From assembly GCF_040954645.1 (NCBI RefSeq), contig NC_092808.1, positions 88,047,389 to 88,111,388 on the forward strand: a DNA stretch of 64,000 nt, given 5' to 3'. How positions within the stretch are numbered: position 1 is the first letter of the stretch; each line of letters opens with the position of its first letter. The notes below the pieces were generated by a model. That model made no database searches, was not told the DNA's origin, and saw only the letters and a list, made by a program, of their open reading frames with translations. The stretch is from Diabrotica undecimpunctata. Lineage: Eukaryota > Arthropoda > Insecta > Coleoptera > Chrysomelidae. Made by a program: the position numbers and the translations under genes. Below, piece by piece: positions 44,486 through 55,298 of the stretch.

Positions 44486-47400
44486 TTGCCCCCCTCTCAA
44501 AAGATGGTTCCTCCTGGAACCTTGTTGGGACTAGAACTGGAACGGTATGCTGGTATCGGCAACTGGACCCTCTTTTACAACTTCCAGTTGTATAAAAATG
44601 ACAAGGGACGGTTTTCTCTCCGCACCAGTAACTATGCGGATTGCAACAGACTAACACCTGGACTTCGGTGTCTTTAAAGATCTCCTCCACCATATTTCGG
44701 ATAACCCTCCAATCTAATTGGCGGCACTCCAACTTTGGCATGGCTAACTTTTGCACGTCGGACTCTAGTACGTGCCCTCTCAATTGAAGTAAGGCTTCCC
44801 ATACATCTCGGTAGGTAGGTTGGTCACGGGCAGTGTCTTTTGTTACCAGGTAGAAAAGGTAACGTGATGCATCTTGGAGTTTCAAGGTTTTACCGGGAGC
44901 TGGCACTTGGCATTGAAGTTCTGCAACTCGACCAAACTTCCTTCGAAAGACGGATGCCAACCCTGGTGCGTCTTTGATACTGGCCGGGATGGTAAGGGCC
45001 AGCGAGTAGTCATCGGGGAGCGCGAGTAGATCTTGCTTTTCTTCAGTGGTAACACCATGTCTCGCTTTACCGGTACCTCCATAGGCACCCATGAATTCCT
45101 CAAACGTGAGGTCAGACACATCTTGGACTTGGTTTACTTCCACTTCTTCATCTACGTCGTGGTCACCTTCGAAAGATGCCAACCGGTTATGGTGTACTAT
45201 CATCGGCTTTCCCCTCGGAATCTTGCTTATTCGGTAGATGACATCGTTGATCTTCTCCATAATGAGGTATGGACCTTCCCAAAACTGCTGCAATTTGGGA
45301 GAACAACCTTTTCGCTTCTTGGGATTATACAGCCATACTTTGTCGTTCTTCTTAAAGCAACCCTTTTCGGCTTGTGTATCGTACCGTTTCTTCATTCTGT
45401 CGCTAGCGATCTGAAGGTGGGAACGGACCAACTCATGTACATCGTCCATTCTTCTTCGTAATTCGATCACATAATCTTCACCTGCTACATCTTCTCCAGG
45501 TTTACATCCAAACTCGAGATCACAAGGTAGTCGCATTTCGCGTCCGAATAGGACTTTGGCTGGTGTCTGGCCTGTTGATTCGTTAACAGCAGATCTGTAG
45601 GCCATTGTGAAGAACGGAAGGTATTGGTCCCAGTCTCGCTGATGATCGGACACCATCTTTGTCAAATACTTGCCAACTGTCCTATTCATTCGTTCTACCA
45701 TACCATCCGATTGCGGATGATACGCGGTAGTTCTTGTTTTCTTCATGCCTAGTCTATCACATATTCCTTGGAATAGATCGCTTTCGAAGTTCCTGCCTTG
45801 GTCACTATGGATCTCCAAAGGCACTCCAAATCGGCTGATATATTCTTGGATCAACTTATCTGCAACGGTGGCGGCCTTCTGGTCTGGAAGTGCGTAAATC
45901 TCGACCCACTTAGTGAAGTAATCCATTACTACCAACATGTACTTGCCCCCATTTTCACTTTCTGGAAATGGCCCTGCAATGTCCAAAGCTATTCTTTCAA
46001 ACGGGCTTCCAACATTATATTGTCTCATAGGAGCTCTCCTTTTCCGGTGAGGCCCGTTACTCGTAGCACAAATAGTACATTTCTTACACCAGTCTTTTAC
46101 TTCGTCGGAACTGTTCATCCAATAAAACCGTTCCCGAATTCGCTGAAGGGTTTTCCTTACACCAAAACGCCCTCCCGATGGACTGTCGTGTAACTGACGA
46201 AGTACTTCGGCTATTCTGCTCTTTGGGATCACCAACTGTCTTCTTTTCTCTGAACCGTCATCATTTTCCAGGACTCGTTTGAGCAAGCCATCTTCGATGA
46301 TAAATGAGTCCCACTGGGCCCAATACGTCTTAACTACTGAGCATAGGTTTGATATTTCCTGCCAAGGTGGTCGACGGTTTTCCTCTTTCCATTTTCGGAT
46401 TTTCTGTATAACTGGATCTCTCTCTTGTTCTTCCCTTATCTTAGTAGGCGTCCAGTCGTCGTTGACAATCGTCGTTCTTAGCACTGCTGCTTCCTTGTAT
46501 TCCGTTTTGTTGCAGTGGGAACACTCTGCTGGGCATGGCCTTCTGGAAAGAGAATCAGCGTTTCTGTGGCTAACTCCGGCCCGGTGCTCAATCTTAAAAT
46601 CGTATTCTTGGAGTCGTTCGATCCACCTGGCTATCTGACCCTCTGGATTCTTAAACTGCATCAACCACTTAAGGGCGGCATGGTCGGTTCGGATTAAAAA
46701 CTTCCTTCCATAGAGGTATTGATAGAAGTGCTCTACTGATTTCACTACTGCCAGAAGTTCTCTTCTCGTGACGCAATAATTCCGCTCAGGTTTTGAAAGA
46801 ACTTTACTAAAATATCCGAGGACTCGTTCCTGTCCTCCTTGAATCTGAGACAGCACTCCTCCAATTCCCACATTACTTGCATCCGTATCTAAGATGAACT
46901 CTCCTTCTGGCAGTGGATACCCTAAAATTGGTGCTGTTATTAAATGCTTTTTCAACGTTTCAAAGGCATTTTGGCAGTCTATATCCCAGCGGTATTCTCT
47001 TGCTTCCTCTGTAAGTCGCGTTAATGGCTTAGCGATATCTGCAAACTTCTTAATAAACCTCCGGTAGTAAGTACATAGTCCAAGAAAACTTCTCACTTGA
47101 TGTTTGTCAGTTGGTTTTGGCCATTCCTTAATAGAATCGATTTTTCCCTTATCCACGGCCACTCCTTCTTTACTGACTATATGACCCAGATAATTGACTT
47201 TACCTTGAAATAGCTGGCACTTCTTGGGGTTTAGCATCAATTGGGCAGCTTTAAGTCGATTAAAAACATTTTCTAAATTCCTCAAATGATCTTCGAATGT
47301 CTCCCCCAAGACGATTATGTCATCTAAATAAACCAGGCATGTTTTCCAAGATAACCCTCTCAACACATTTTCCATAAGCCTCTCAAATGTCGCAGGAGCA

Positions 47401-47717
47401 TTACAGAGTCCAAATGGCATAACGTTGAATTGCCACAATCCAGATCCTGTGGTGAAGGCTGTCTTTTCTTTATCTACTGGGTCCATTTCTACCTGCCAGT
47501 ATCCAGACTTCAAATCCAAAGTAGAAAACAATTTACTTCCAGCCAATGTGTCCAATGTGTCATCGATCCGAGGCAGAGGATAACTATCCTTCTTGGTAAC
47601 GTTGTTCAGCAAACGGTAATCCACACAGAACCTCGTCGTTCCGTCTTTCTTCTTAACCAGGACCACCGGAGAGACCCATGGGCTCGTAGAAGGTTCTATC
47701 ACCCCGTCTTTCTTCAT
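44448..47717 (-). pseudogene. Gypsy copy B pol, part 2: RT, RNase H, integrase, CCCH finger
   Basis: 1089 codons open. RT with FCVDYRLLN (30-38) and catalytic YLDD (130-133); RNase H with ILDTDAS (275-281); integrase zinc domain with H510, then Arg 517 where copy A has the second His, and C544/C547; integrase core D579, D639, E675 with the exact 35-residue spacing. The C-terminus carries C1039, C1047, C1053, H1057, a CX7CX5CX3H zinc finger, then PTRFQEEPSFERGA. The coding sequence crosses the polypurine tract and its last 12 residues come from the LTR. The upstream frame (protease and RT start) is disconnected by a 19-bp deletion. Confidence 0.92.
44486..44502 (-). other. Gypsy copy B polypurine tract
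   Basis: On the minus strand TTTGAGAGGGGGGCAA lies immediately before the LTR TG. It is also in-frame coding sequence of pol (SFERGA). Confidence 0.85.
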
Positions 47718-48613
47718 TTCCTGAACAATCGTTTCAGCTTCCTCTCTTTTTGCCTGTGGTAATCGTCGAGCTGTTTGACGAATTGGCTTAGCATTACCAG
47801 TATCAATTTTATGCTTAACAACGGTAGTTCTTCCCGTCGAATATCACGATACTGCCGAAGAAATTCCCTTAATTTCCTTTTCTCCATCTGATTTAGAGAC
47901 TGTCCTGCAACTGCAACCATTTGGTCGAATTTGTCGTTGGAATTATCAGATGTTGTCGCCTGACGGATTATGGATGTCACAGGTACACAAGTTCCTACCT
48001 TTGTCTCTTTCTTGATGGTCACTGGGTAGTCGTTGACATTGATAAGTCTCACAGGAATTTCTTTAGCCGAAGTCACCAATTCCTTTCCAATTATGATTCC
48101 ACGGCCAACCTCATCGTCGTGGTTCCAAGGCTCCATCATAACAGGTCTCCCTTCGTCTACAATTCCCTGTAGTCGCGCTACTATGATCGTTTCGCTTCTC
48201 GCAGGCACGACTGTATCTTCTGTAATGGCTGCTTGCACAGTGTTGTCATTATGTGGATGGAGAAATACCTCCTCGTTGCCAACTTTGATTACCTTATTCT
48301 TAAAATCCAATTGGAATCCATGCATATTCATTACGTCCATTCCTAATATAACATCCTCTTCGATGTCAGCAACTATAACAGTATGGACAAACTTTTCTGC
48401 CCCAATTCCCAATTGTACCTGGATTTCTCCATGAATGTTGGCATTTTCACCTGTAGCGGTCCGAAGTCGTAACCTCGTTGGTAACAGTTTCTTTCGGCTG
48501 TTTATAACTGTCGGGCGTATAATGGTTCTGGTCGCTCCGGTATCCACCAACAACGTATGCTTTTTACCATTTATGTCTCCATCTACATATACACTATCTT
48601 CACGACATTTCAA
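47714..48613 (-). pseudogene. Gypsy copy B pol, part 1: protease and linker
   Basis: The protease site LLVDTGATRTII is at residues 21-32 of this frame. Genuine pol sequence runs to YRDI near 47838, after which a 19-bp deletion relative to copy A shifts the frame and the remaining ~40 residues are noise. The frame extends upstream past gag's stop (reading ERVSRRGAASTQNF before the listed start), so pol is probably expressed by frameshifting rather than from its own start. Confidence 0.88.
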
Positions 48614-48684
48614 AGAAGCTATTAGTATGAGAGGGTCGTTGGAAAAGTTTTGGGTCGAAGCTGCCCCCCTACGGCTGACCCGTT

Positions 48685-50025
48685 CTAGTTTTCCTGATGG
48701 TGAGTTTCTTGATTTGCGTCGTACCTAGGGTGCTTACAGGAGCTTCGTACGTGTCCTATTTCGCCACAATTCCAGCATCTGATGATCTTCGTTTTCTTAT
48801 ATGTCATGCTTTTCATCATATTAACGAGCTGGTCAAGTTTATCTTCATCTCCTTCCTCTTTTACAGTCCTAACTTTACTGTACCCGCCAGAGGCCTGCGT
48901 AGCTGACTCGTATTCGAGGGCAGCGGATAAGACATCAACCAGCGTCTTGTGACGAGCTAATCGTAGTGTTCTCTGCATTTCATGATCACGAAGACCATCA
49001 ATAAACGTTTGAACGGCCAATTTTTCCATCATGTCTTCGGGAGCTGTTGGATAAGCATATCGTACTAATCTGGCAATATCTACCTCATATTCTTGAAGAT
49101 CTTTCTTCTGTCTACGATTTTTAAGCTGCGACTGATATACATGCTCCAAATGTTCGTGGCCATATCGCATATTTAACCTCTTCTTCAGTTGTTCGAAATC
49201 ATCGGTCTCCTCTACGGCTATGGTCTGAAGCACATCTAAGGCATCTCCTCGAAGAGCGATAGTCAGGTTTACCGCCTTTTCTTTTTCAGACCATCCATTT
49301 GCTCTTGCGGCTGATTCGAACTGTTTCATGTAGTTGTTCCATGACGATTTTCCATCGAAAGTTGGGACTTTCACATGGACAGAACCTCCACTTCCTTCAA
49401 ATTTCGGCCGTGTTTCTAACTTACATTTCGTCTCGTCTTCTTTTATCTCCACTGTAATTGGATTGTTTCCTCTCTCTGCCGTCCCTGTTTCCTCCAGCTT
49501 CTTTTCCATCTCTTTCCATATCTTTTCTTCGAAGGCCAACATATCGGCAGCAACTTGGTTTTTTAACGAAGATATTCTATCGTCCAGGGCAGACATCTCA
49601 GAAGTGACTTTAGAGATTTCCGAAGAGATGTTAGCAGAGACTTTGCTTTCCAGCGAAGAAATCTCGTTAGAAACTTTGTCTTCCAACGAAGCGATGTCGC
49701 CGGAAACTTTGGCTACATCAGAAGAAACTTTCGAAATATCGTCAGAAACTTTGTTCTCTAATGATGCGATGTCACCAGAAACTTTGGCTACATCACCAGA
49801 AACTTTGGCTACATCACCAGAAACTTTGGCTACATCAGAAGAAACTTTCGAAATCGACGAGAGGACAGCATCTTCAAATATATAAGTCTCTGGATCTAGA
49901 CCTTCTTCTAGCAAAGCGTTCTTTAGTCGTTGGACTAACTCAGCCTTTTTTCCGGTAGAAGCTAATTCTCTGTCTTCTAGATGTCTTCTTAAATTAGTCA
50001 CTGTCAGCTCATAAATCGTCGTCAT
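48685..50025 (-). CDS. Gypsy copy B gag, 446 aa, intact
   Basis: The start is the ATG at 50025 (MTTIYELTV); the open frame extends two codons further but without ATG. Residues 8-45 (LTVTNLRRHLEDRELAS, TGKKAELVQRL) look like a SAP/HeH DNA-binding helix pair, unusual for a gag. Residues ~55-178 are a coiled coil built from KVSGDVA/SLEDKVS heptads, part of it a 21-bp tandem repeat. A capsid-like domain starts at VKVPTFDGKSSWNNY (~219) and runs to ~385. One CCHC knuckle follows (C417, C420, H425, C430). It stops at TAG just after a GGAAAAC run. It should assemble the particle and bind genomic RNA. Confidence 0.92.
   Translation of the reverse strand: MTTIYELTVTNLRRHLEDRELASTGKKAELVQRLKNALLEEGLDPETYIFEDAVLSSISKVSSDVAKVSGDVAKVSGDVAKVSGDIASLENKVSDDISKVSSDVAKVSGDIASLEDKVSNEISSLESKVSANISSEISKVTSEMSALDDRISSLKNQVAADMLAFEEKIWKEMEKKLEETGTAERGNNPITVEIKEDETKCKLETRPKFEGSGGSVHVKVPTFDGKSSWNNYMKQFESAARANGWSEKEKAVNLTIALRGDALDVLQTIAVEETDDFEQLKKRLNMRYGHEHLEHVYQSQLKNRRQKKDLQEYEVDIARLVRYAYPTAPEDMMEKLAVQTFIDGLRDHEMQRTLRLARHKTLVDVLSAALEYESATQASGGYSKVRTVKEEGDEDKLDQLVNMMKSMTYKKTKIIRCWNCGEIGHVRSSCKHPRYDANQETHHQEN
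48688..48694 (-). promoter_or_regulatory. Possible -1 frameshift site at the gag-pol junction
   Basis: GGAAAAC sits directly before gag's TAG; pol continues in the -1 frame from here with no stop. Copy A has the same bases. It is not a perfect slippery heptamer, so the call is tentative. Confidence 0.4.
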
Positions 50026-50082
50026 TTTCACAATTTATTTTATATCCACTTGTATTATTATTATAAGTCTAATTTATGTTCG

Positions 50083-50100
50083 ATCTCACTTCTGACACCA
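50083..50100 (-). other. Gypsy copy B primer-binding site (tRNA-Leu type)
   Basis: The minus strand reads TGGTGTCAGAAGTGAGAT two bases after the 5' LTR, complementary to the 3' end typical of leucine tRNAs (...TCTGACACCA). Confidence 0.75.
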
Positions 50101-50102
50101 TT

Positions 50103-50467
50103 TGTTGTGAATTTATTAAAAGGTTCAATATTTATAACACTTACGGATTTAATTTATTTCTTTATTTATATTAACTTATCTGACAATAATTCATTATATC
50201 CGTACGTAACAAATTCGCGAGCGCGGGTCTTGAGAATTAACTGGCCCTCCATATAAAAATGTTGTATTTATATACGAAATCCTGATATACTAGAACAGCA
50301 TCGAAAGATCGCATTGTCTTGCATCGAAAAATCGAGAAGCATCTAGTTGGATGATTCACCATAATTTGAATCTAGATCCTTCGCCAAAATTTCTACAATA
50401 AAACAGAATTATTAGTGAATAAAACATGTTTAAAGGTTAAAACTATGACTCATATTTTTACGTAACA
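50103..50467 (-). repeat. Gypsy copy B 5' LTR (365 bp)
   Basis: Same ends and length as the left LTR; for this minus-strand element it is the promoter-bearing upstream LTR. Confidence 0.95.
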
Positions 50468-50471
50468 CTAC

Positions 50472-50960
50472 TATCATCCATAATGTTTTCCCAGATAAGC
50501 ATAAAACATTTGGGTAGCCCTTTTTCATTGCTTTAGCACAAACACCAATGACAGCACTGAAATTCTCGATTTTTAAGCAGTTAGATTCTTATTTTAGTTC
50601 ATTTTCGTGCTCTTCAGAACTTTTGAAAATACTTAAAATAGACAGCATACATTCAAAAGAGGTTAAACTTGAATGACCTTGTTTACGAATGTTATTAAAT
50701 TGTTGACAAATATCTTTCCTTTCCGAAAAGACCTTAAACATCTTTTAGGCATTTATAAACAAATATTATTTTCATTAAAACTATATTTTAAACAAATTAG
50801 ATAATTTTATACACAAGTTATTTTATGTAATATTAATTTTAAATTCCTTTTATGGGAGTGATTAACCATCCAAAATAAGGAAGGCATATTCCAAGGTCTG
50901 CTCTGCCAGGATACAGGCTATTTGGTTTAACACTGGAAGTGTATGAGCGGTACACTTTTT
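50472..50960. other. Unassigned flank
   Basis: AT-rich, no feature recognised. Confidence 0.4.
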
Positions 50961-50964
50961 GATC

Positions 50965-51440
50965 GCAAAATCGGGGAAGGGCTGAAAGGAAAGATATACA
51001 ACAGTGTGGTGAGACCTGCGTTGGTGTGCGTCGAGGAAGTGTGACCTGTAAAGAAGATTCAGAAAAAGAAGATGGTGGTAGCTGAAAAGAAAATGTTAAG
51101 GTGGATGTTGGGTAAGCCTAGAAGGGACAGGATCAGAAACGACTTGATTAGAGAAAGAGCCGGGGTGACTACAGTCTCAAACAGATTCAAGAACAAAGAC
51201 TGCAAGGGTTTGGTCATATCAGACGTAGGGATGAAAATTATGTGTGACGAAGGATAGAGCTGTTAGAAGTTGATGAAAGAAGAGGTAGAGAAAAACCGAG
51301 AAGAAGATGGAATGACTGTGTGGCAGAGGACTTGAGAGAGAAAGGTTTAAGTGAAGAAGACCCAATGGACAGAAATGAGTGGCACGAAGAGTAAGCAACA
51401 GCGACCCCTGAAAAGGCAAAAGCTGAGTAAGAAGAAGAAG
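50965..51440 (+). pseudogene. LINE C-terminus with (AAG)n tail
   Basis: MVVAEKKMLRWMLGKPRRDR with NDLIRERAGVTTVS, then across shifts LQ-FGHIRRRDENYV-like and RWNDCVAEDLREKGLSEEDP, NEWHEE. It is followed by an AAG-rich run at 51425-51440. This is the post-RT tail of a LINE, with several frameshifts. Confidence 0.7.
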
Positions 51441-51699
51441 AATTGCAAGGTTTGCTCTAATTACGATTTTTTTGGGTGGGTCTGCATAACATAAGACACA
51501 ACACCGATTGTAACTTCCACAAAATATATTCAATTTTATTGTTTCGCTGAAATTTCATTCAGAAGCTGAAAGATCTGTTTGCTCCGAAAAATATTAATAT
51601 TAAACTATATATTTTTGTATGCAAACAGTTTGTATACATAAATTGTTTGCAATTTATTGAAACCAAAAAATTGTGTTATACATATACAATCTTTGTATT

Positions 51700-51760
51700 T
51701 TGGGAACGATTTCCAAAGTGGAAATTGAAACGTCAATAAACTTATTTTAAACTTCAATTT
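51700..51760 (+). mobile_element. PLE-type 3' end with partial hammerhead-like core
   Basis: A perfect 6-bp stem (ATTTCC/GGAAAT, loop AAAGT) is followed by TGAAACGTC. The box I that should precede the stem is GGAACGA rather than CTGANGA. The same end sequence occurs on the minus strand near 25860, and PLE nuclease sequence follows 80 bp downstream. Confidence 0.55.
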
Positions 51761-51839
51761 TGGCTTGTTATGATTTCATGACATCTCTTAACGCGACAAC
51801 ACAGCTCTAAAAACCTACAATTCTCTATAATTACTAAAA

Positions 51840-52040
51840 ATAATAAATATAGAGATGATAGCAGCCGAAGTTCGGGAGTATATACTTGTGGTACATACCC
51901 AAAAGTGCACATAGATCAGACAGGAAGAAGTTTCAATAAACGGATAACTGAACATATATCTAGTTCTTTCAATAGAAAAACCATTTCATATGTACGTGTG
52001 CGATATTTAATTACAGTAAGCCAAATATAACTTTTAAAAT
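51840..52040 (+). pseudogene. PLE GIY-YIG endonuclease fragment
   Basis: SSGVYTCGTYPKVHIDQTGR and SFNKRITEHISSSF. GVY...HIDQTGR is the GIY-YIG motif with the second half decayed (YIG to HID). About 55 codons remain. Confidence 0.65.
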
Positions 52041-52699
52041 TTTACAAAAACAACAAACCAATAAAAATTAGATTTACCGGGAGTAAAAATAAACTGTTTT
52101 AAAAAGACACATTTAATTCTCAACAAATAACTTGGAAAATTTTAATATTAAGCTATATTTTCCTACAATCGTATAATCGTAGTAATTTTCTGATAATATA
52201 CGGTGTAATTTAACACAAATAATAATAAGCGTACGTTTATGTATAAAAACATTTTTAATAATAAAATAAACTAGCTAATTCTAGTTTGCTTGACATAATC
52301 TGATAAAATAAATAGCAATAATTAGATATTCTATTATTTCGTGTCAAGTAATTCGTTGTTTTGATAAAATATCTACTGTGAATTCTAGTTTCCCAACACT
52401 TAATGTACTCAATGTCATATCTTTTTAAAAATTATTACAATTACAACGTGTAATTGGTGCTAGGATACTAAATATTATATTTAGGAGTATTATTCCGATT
52501 TAGGAGTATTATTATACCGATTTCGAGGCTGAAAGTCAGATCAAGACTTATATATTTTGACTAATTATTAATTATATAATTTTGATCTATGTTCAAAGAA
52601 ATAATTGACCAAAAATAGTTAAATATCGTTGACAATCTAGGAAATGCTTTAAATCTATTTTATCATATTCCGACCTCAAAATAGCAAAATGAGAAGCCG
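52041..52699. other. AT-rich sequence with a short local duplication
   Basis: At 52479-52521 the segment TTTAGGAGTATTATT occurs twice in tandem. Nothing else was recognised. Confidence 0.4.
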
Positions 52700-53330
52700 A
52701 CCATCATTTGTCCTTAACTTTACTGATTTTATTCTTAATGTATTCATCATCATTCCATTTGCCCTTTATCCGTATGTAGAGTCGGCTTGTTTAATTACAA
52801 TTCTCCATATGTTTCTCTCTTTTCCACAAGGAAACTAAATTCCTGTAGCTGGCTGTATACCATTATCACAAACAATACATTTAAAAATTCCTTTTAACCT
52901 TTTGTCGTACCAATATCAATTCACTTTACCGACATATCCTGCGTAAGTTAGGTCTTCCTCTTCTATTATTTCCAAGAACTTGCAAATCAGCAATTCTTTG
53001 TTTTGTATGATTAACGTCTCGACGTGAAACATGCCCCAACCATCTTAATTATATGCCCTATCATCTTTACATCCCCCTAGACTTCCTTTTATATGCTTAT
53101 TCCTAATGTTATCCTTTTTTGTCATTCTACTCATCCATCTAATCATTCCCATTTCAGTCACATGCATTTGTTGTTCTTTTCTTTTTAACTGCCCTAAATT
53201 GAGTTCCTTACATCATAGCTGGTCTGATGGCAGTTTTATAGAATTCTCATTTCAGTTTCGATGGAATCTACCTGTCACACAACACACCACTCGCTTCCCT
53301 CCACCTCATCCATTCCATCCTAACTCTACT
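52700..53330 (-). pseudogene. LINE C-terminal region (family of 40600-41255)
   Basis: Minus strand: IDGDACSRVRMEWMRWREAS, GVLCDR, EFYKTAIRPAMM, then across shifts RDVNHTKQRIADLQVLGNNR and RGRPNLRRICR. These blocks align one to one with the plus-strand fragment at 40600-41255, at clear divergence. Many breaks. Confidence 0.65.
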
Positions 53331-53399
53331 GCATGCATCTCCATCTATTTCCTATTATTCTGTAATACCGATTGATTTCACTATCCAAAGATATCATTT

Positions 53400-53520
53400 T
53401 ACTTTTAGTAACTACGTCTCCTTTTCCACCTCGTCTCTTGAATGCAAGCAATTTGTACTCTGTTTCTTTTAAGCGCATCAACCAACTTCATACTCGCACC
53501 TATTAAACTACTAATTAAGT
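53400..53520 (-). pseudogene. LINE endonuclease fragment
   Basis: GASMKLVDALKRNRVQIACI and QETRWKRRRS: the IACIQETRW block is the metal-binding Glu region of an APE-type endonuclease. It lies just upstream, on the same strand, of the C-terminal fragment to its left, so the RT in between was probably deleted. Confidence 0.6.
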
Positions 53521-53539
53521 TTGAAAAGACGTAAAATTT

Positions 53540-54285
53540 ATCAATTTTCCGACACCTGACTTACCGTAGCTTTATTTCATTATACATCTGTTTTGGTTAC
53601 AGATTTTACATAATCTCCTGGAACTCATTTTCCATTCAAAATATATTCTATTACATATTTCCATTCTATGGTTAAGTTAAGTAGTAAGCTATCTCTATAA
53701 TTTGAACATTGTTAAACATTTCGTTTGTTTTTGTACACCGTTTTTTAGTTTATTGGGGATTTCGATACCTAAACTCCAAAATCTTTTAACTGAAAATCTC
53801 CAAATTTTACGGTATGGACCGTAGATGACAAAGAATATTTTTTATTTTTCATTAGGTCACAACTTTTCCATGCGATTTGAGTTAAAAATTACTGAATTTT
53901 AGTTCACATAAATTATTTAACGTAATTGAGAGTTTTTAGAACTTACATCTAGAAGCCCAGATTTTCGGTTGAGAGGTTTTGGAGTTTATGTATCGATTTG
54001 TCCTGTTCTGTTACTCCTTTTTTGCTAAGAGCTGCCCTTTAGCAACTGGGCGCAGGTCTTGGACCCATTGTCTGTATTCCTGTTTATATTCCTGTCTGTA
54101 TATCTTTAGCGCTTGCTTTCTTCTTTATGATATCCTTACTTCTTCAACTACTTTTCTTTCCTTTGTTTGAACTAGTACTTAAGGATTTCTTTTTTGTTAT
54201 TTTGGACATCAGTGCACTTACTAAACTTACTACTTTCGTGGGTTCTCTTAATTTCAATTTTTTCGTTTACCAAGTTATCAGGGAG
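53540..54285. other. Unassigned sequence
   Basis: No supported feature. Confidence 0.4.
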
Positions 54286-54289
54286 TGTT

Positions 54290-54850
54290 CTTTATGAGAA
54301 TAATTACCAACAGATTGGAACCTAAGTTAGATTTTCACCAACCACTAGAGCAAGCCGCATTTAGTAATGACTTTGGAACGAATGACCATTAGACCATTAC
54401 AAGTAATAAAATCCTTGATAGAGAAAGTTATAGAGCCATCGATATTAATATTTGTAGACTTTCAGAAAGTATTTTACTCCAGCAAAGCTCCATCTTTAGA
54501 GCTCGTACGGAGTGCAGTATTGATCATAGGTACACAACTTTTCTTCAGAGTATATACAATATAGCAACAGCTGCACTGAGAATGTACTGTGGCGACACAA
54601 ATACATTTTCCTTGGATAAGGGTATTACGCAAGTAGACACCATCTCCGCTTTATTACAGAGTGCTGTGAGAAACAATAATTAAAATATTGGAGTCAACAT
54701 AAATGGGGAGTTTCTGGACAACTTGAGGTTTGCAGGTGACATAGTCCTTATTGCAGATCGGGTATATCATGTCTGCCAATTCCTTTAAGACCTTCAGAGC
54801 TCTTGTACACGAGTTGGTGTTAAGATAAACTTTTCTCCAAAACACAATAT
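54290..54850 (+). pseudogene. RTE LINE reverse-transcriptase fragment
   Basis: RIITNRLEPKLDFHQPLEQA, GTNDH, and LRFAGDIVLIADR (decayed catalytic box, FAGD for FADD). The blocks match the RTE element at 34256-35605 (its TSRLGKKLDFYQPREQAGF and PRFADDIILITE), at greater age. Confidence 0.7.
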
Positions 54851-54884
54851 ATGACCAACCTTGTATTTTTCAAAAACATTTCAA

Positions 54885-55275
54885 TTTCTTCACCTTTGAG
54901 TGCCTCTCCTATCGGAGATTGGATATCATTAGGGTGATTCTAATTTTATTTACTGCTGTTTTGAGTAATTCGTTAGTGGTACAGCCAAACCACTCTCTTA
55001 AATTTCTCATCCAGGACATCGGCCTGGATTTCTGCGTCCTTGGATTTTTCCTTGCGTTATATTTTGTAGGAATGTGTACTTTTGTCCTCTCATCAGATGG
55101 CCTAAGTATTCAAGTTTTCTCTTTTTTATATTCAGTATAACTTCTGGATCGTTATTTATTCTGCGTATTACCTCTTCATTTGTACTTTTATCCACCCAAC
55201 TTATTTTTAGTATACGGCGGTAGCACCACATCTCAAAGCTTTCAAGATTTTTAACCTTACTCTGTTTAAAGGTCG
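54885..55275 (-). pseudogene. RTE/Bov-B-like LINE C-terminus
   Basis: WCYRRILKISWVDKSTNEEV, KLEYLGHLMRGQKYTFLQ, TQGKIQGRRNPGR, then in another frame MRNLREWFGCTTNELL and ITLMISNLR. This is the post-RT tail facing the previous plus-strand fragment. Confidence 0.75.
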
Positions 55276-55298
55276 TGGCATATTATCGTGCACGTTGC

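Larger units (their letters stand above)
44117..50471 (-). mobile_element. Gypsy copy B: full-length LTR retrotransposon
   Basis: 6347 bp from LTR to LTR (44121-50467), flanked by CTAC at 44117-44120 and 50468-50471. Both LTRs are 365 bp and differ by eye at one base (AATTTATT versus AATTCATT). It contains primer site, gag, pol and polypurine tract in the standard order on the minus strand. Interior sequence is very close to copy A. Pol is broken by a 19-bp deletion. No envelope-like ORF is present. Confidence 0.95.

Noticed and set aside
55007..55140. Plus-strand 73-codon ORF (54919-55140)
   Set aside because: Antisense to the RTE C-terminus.
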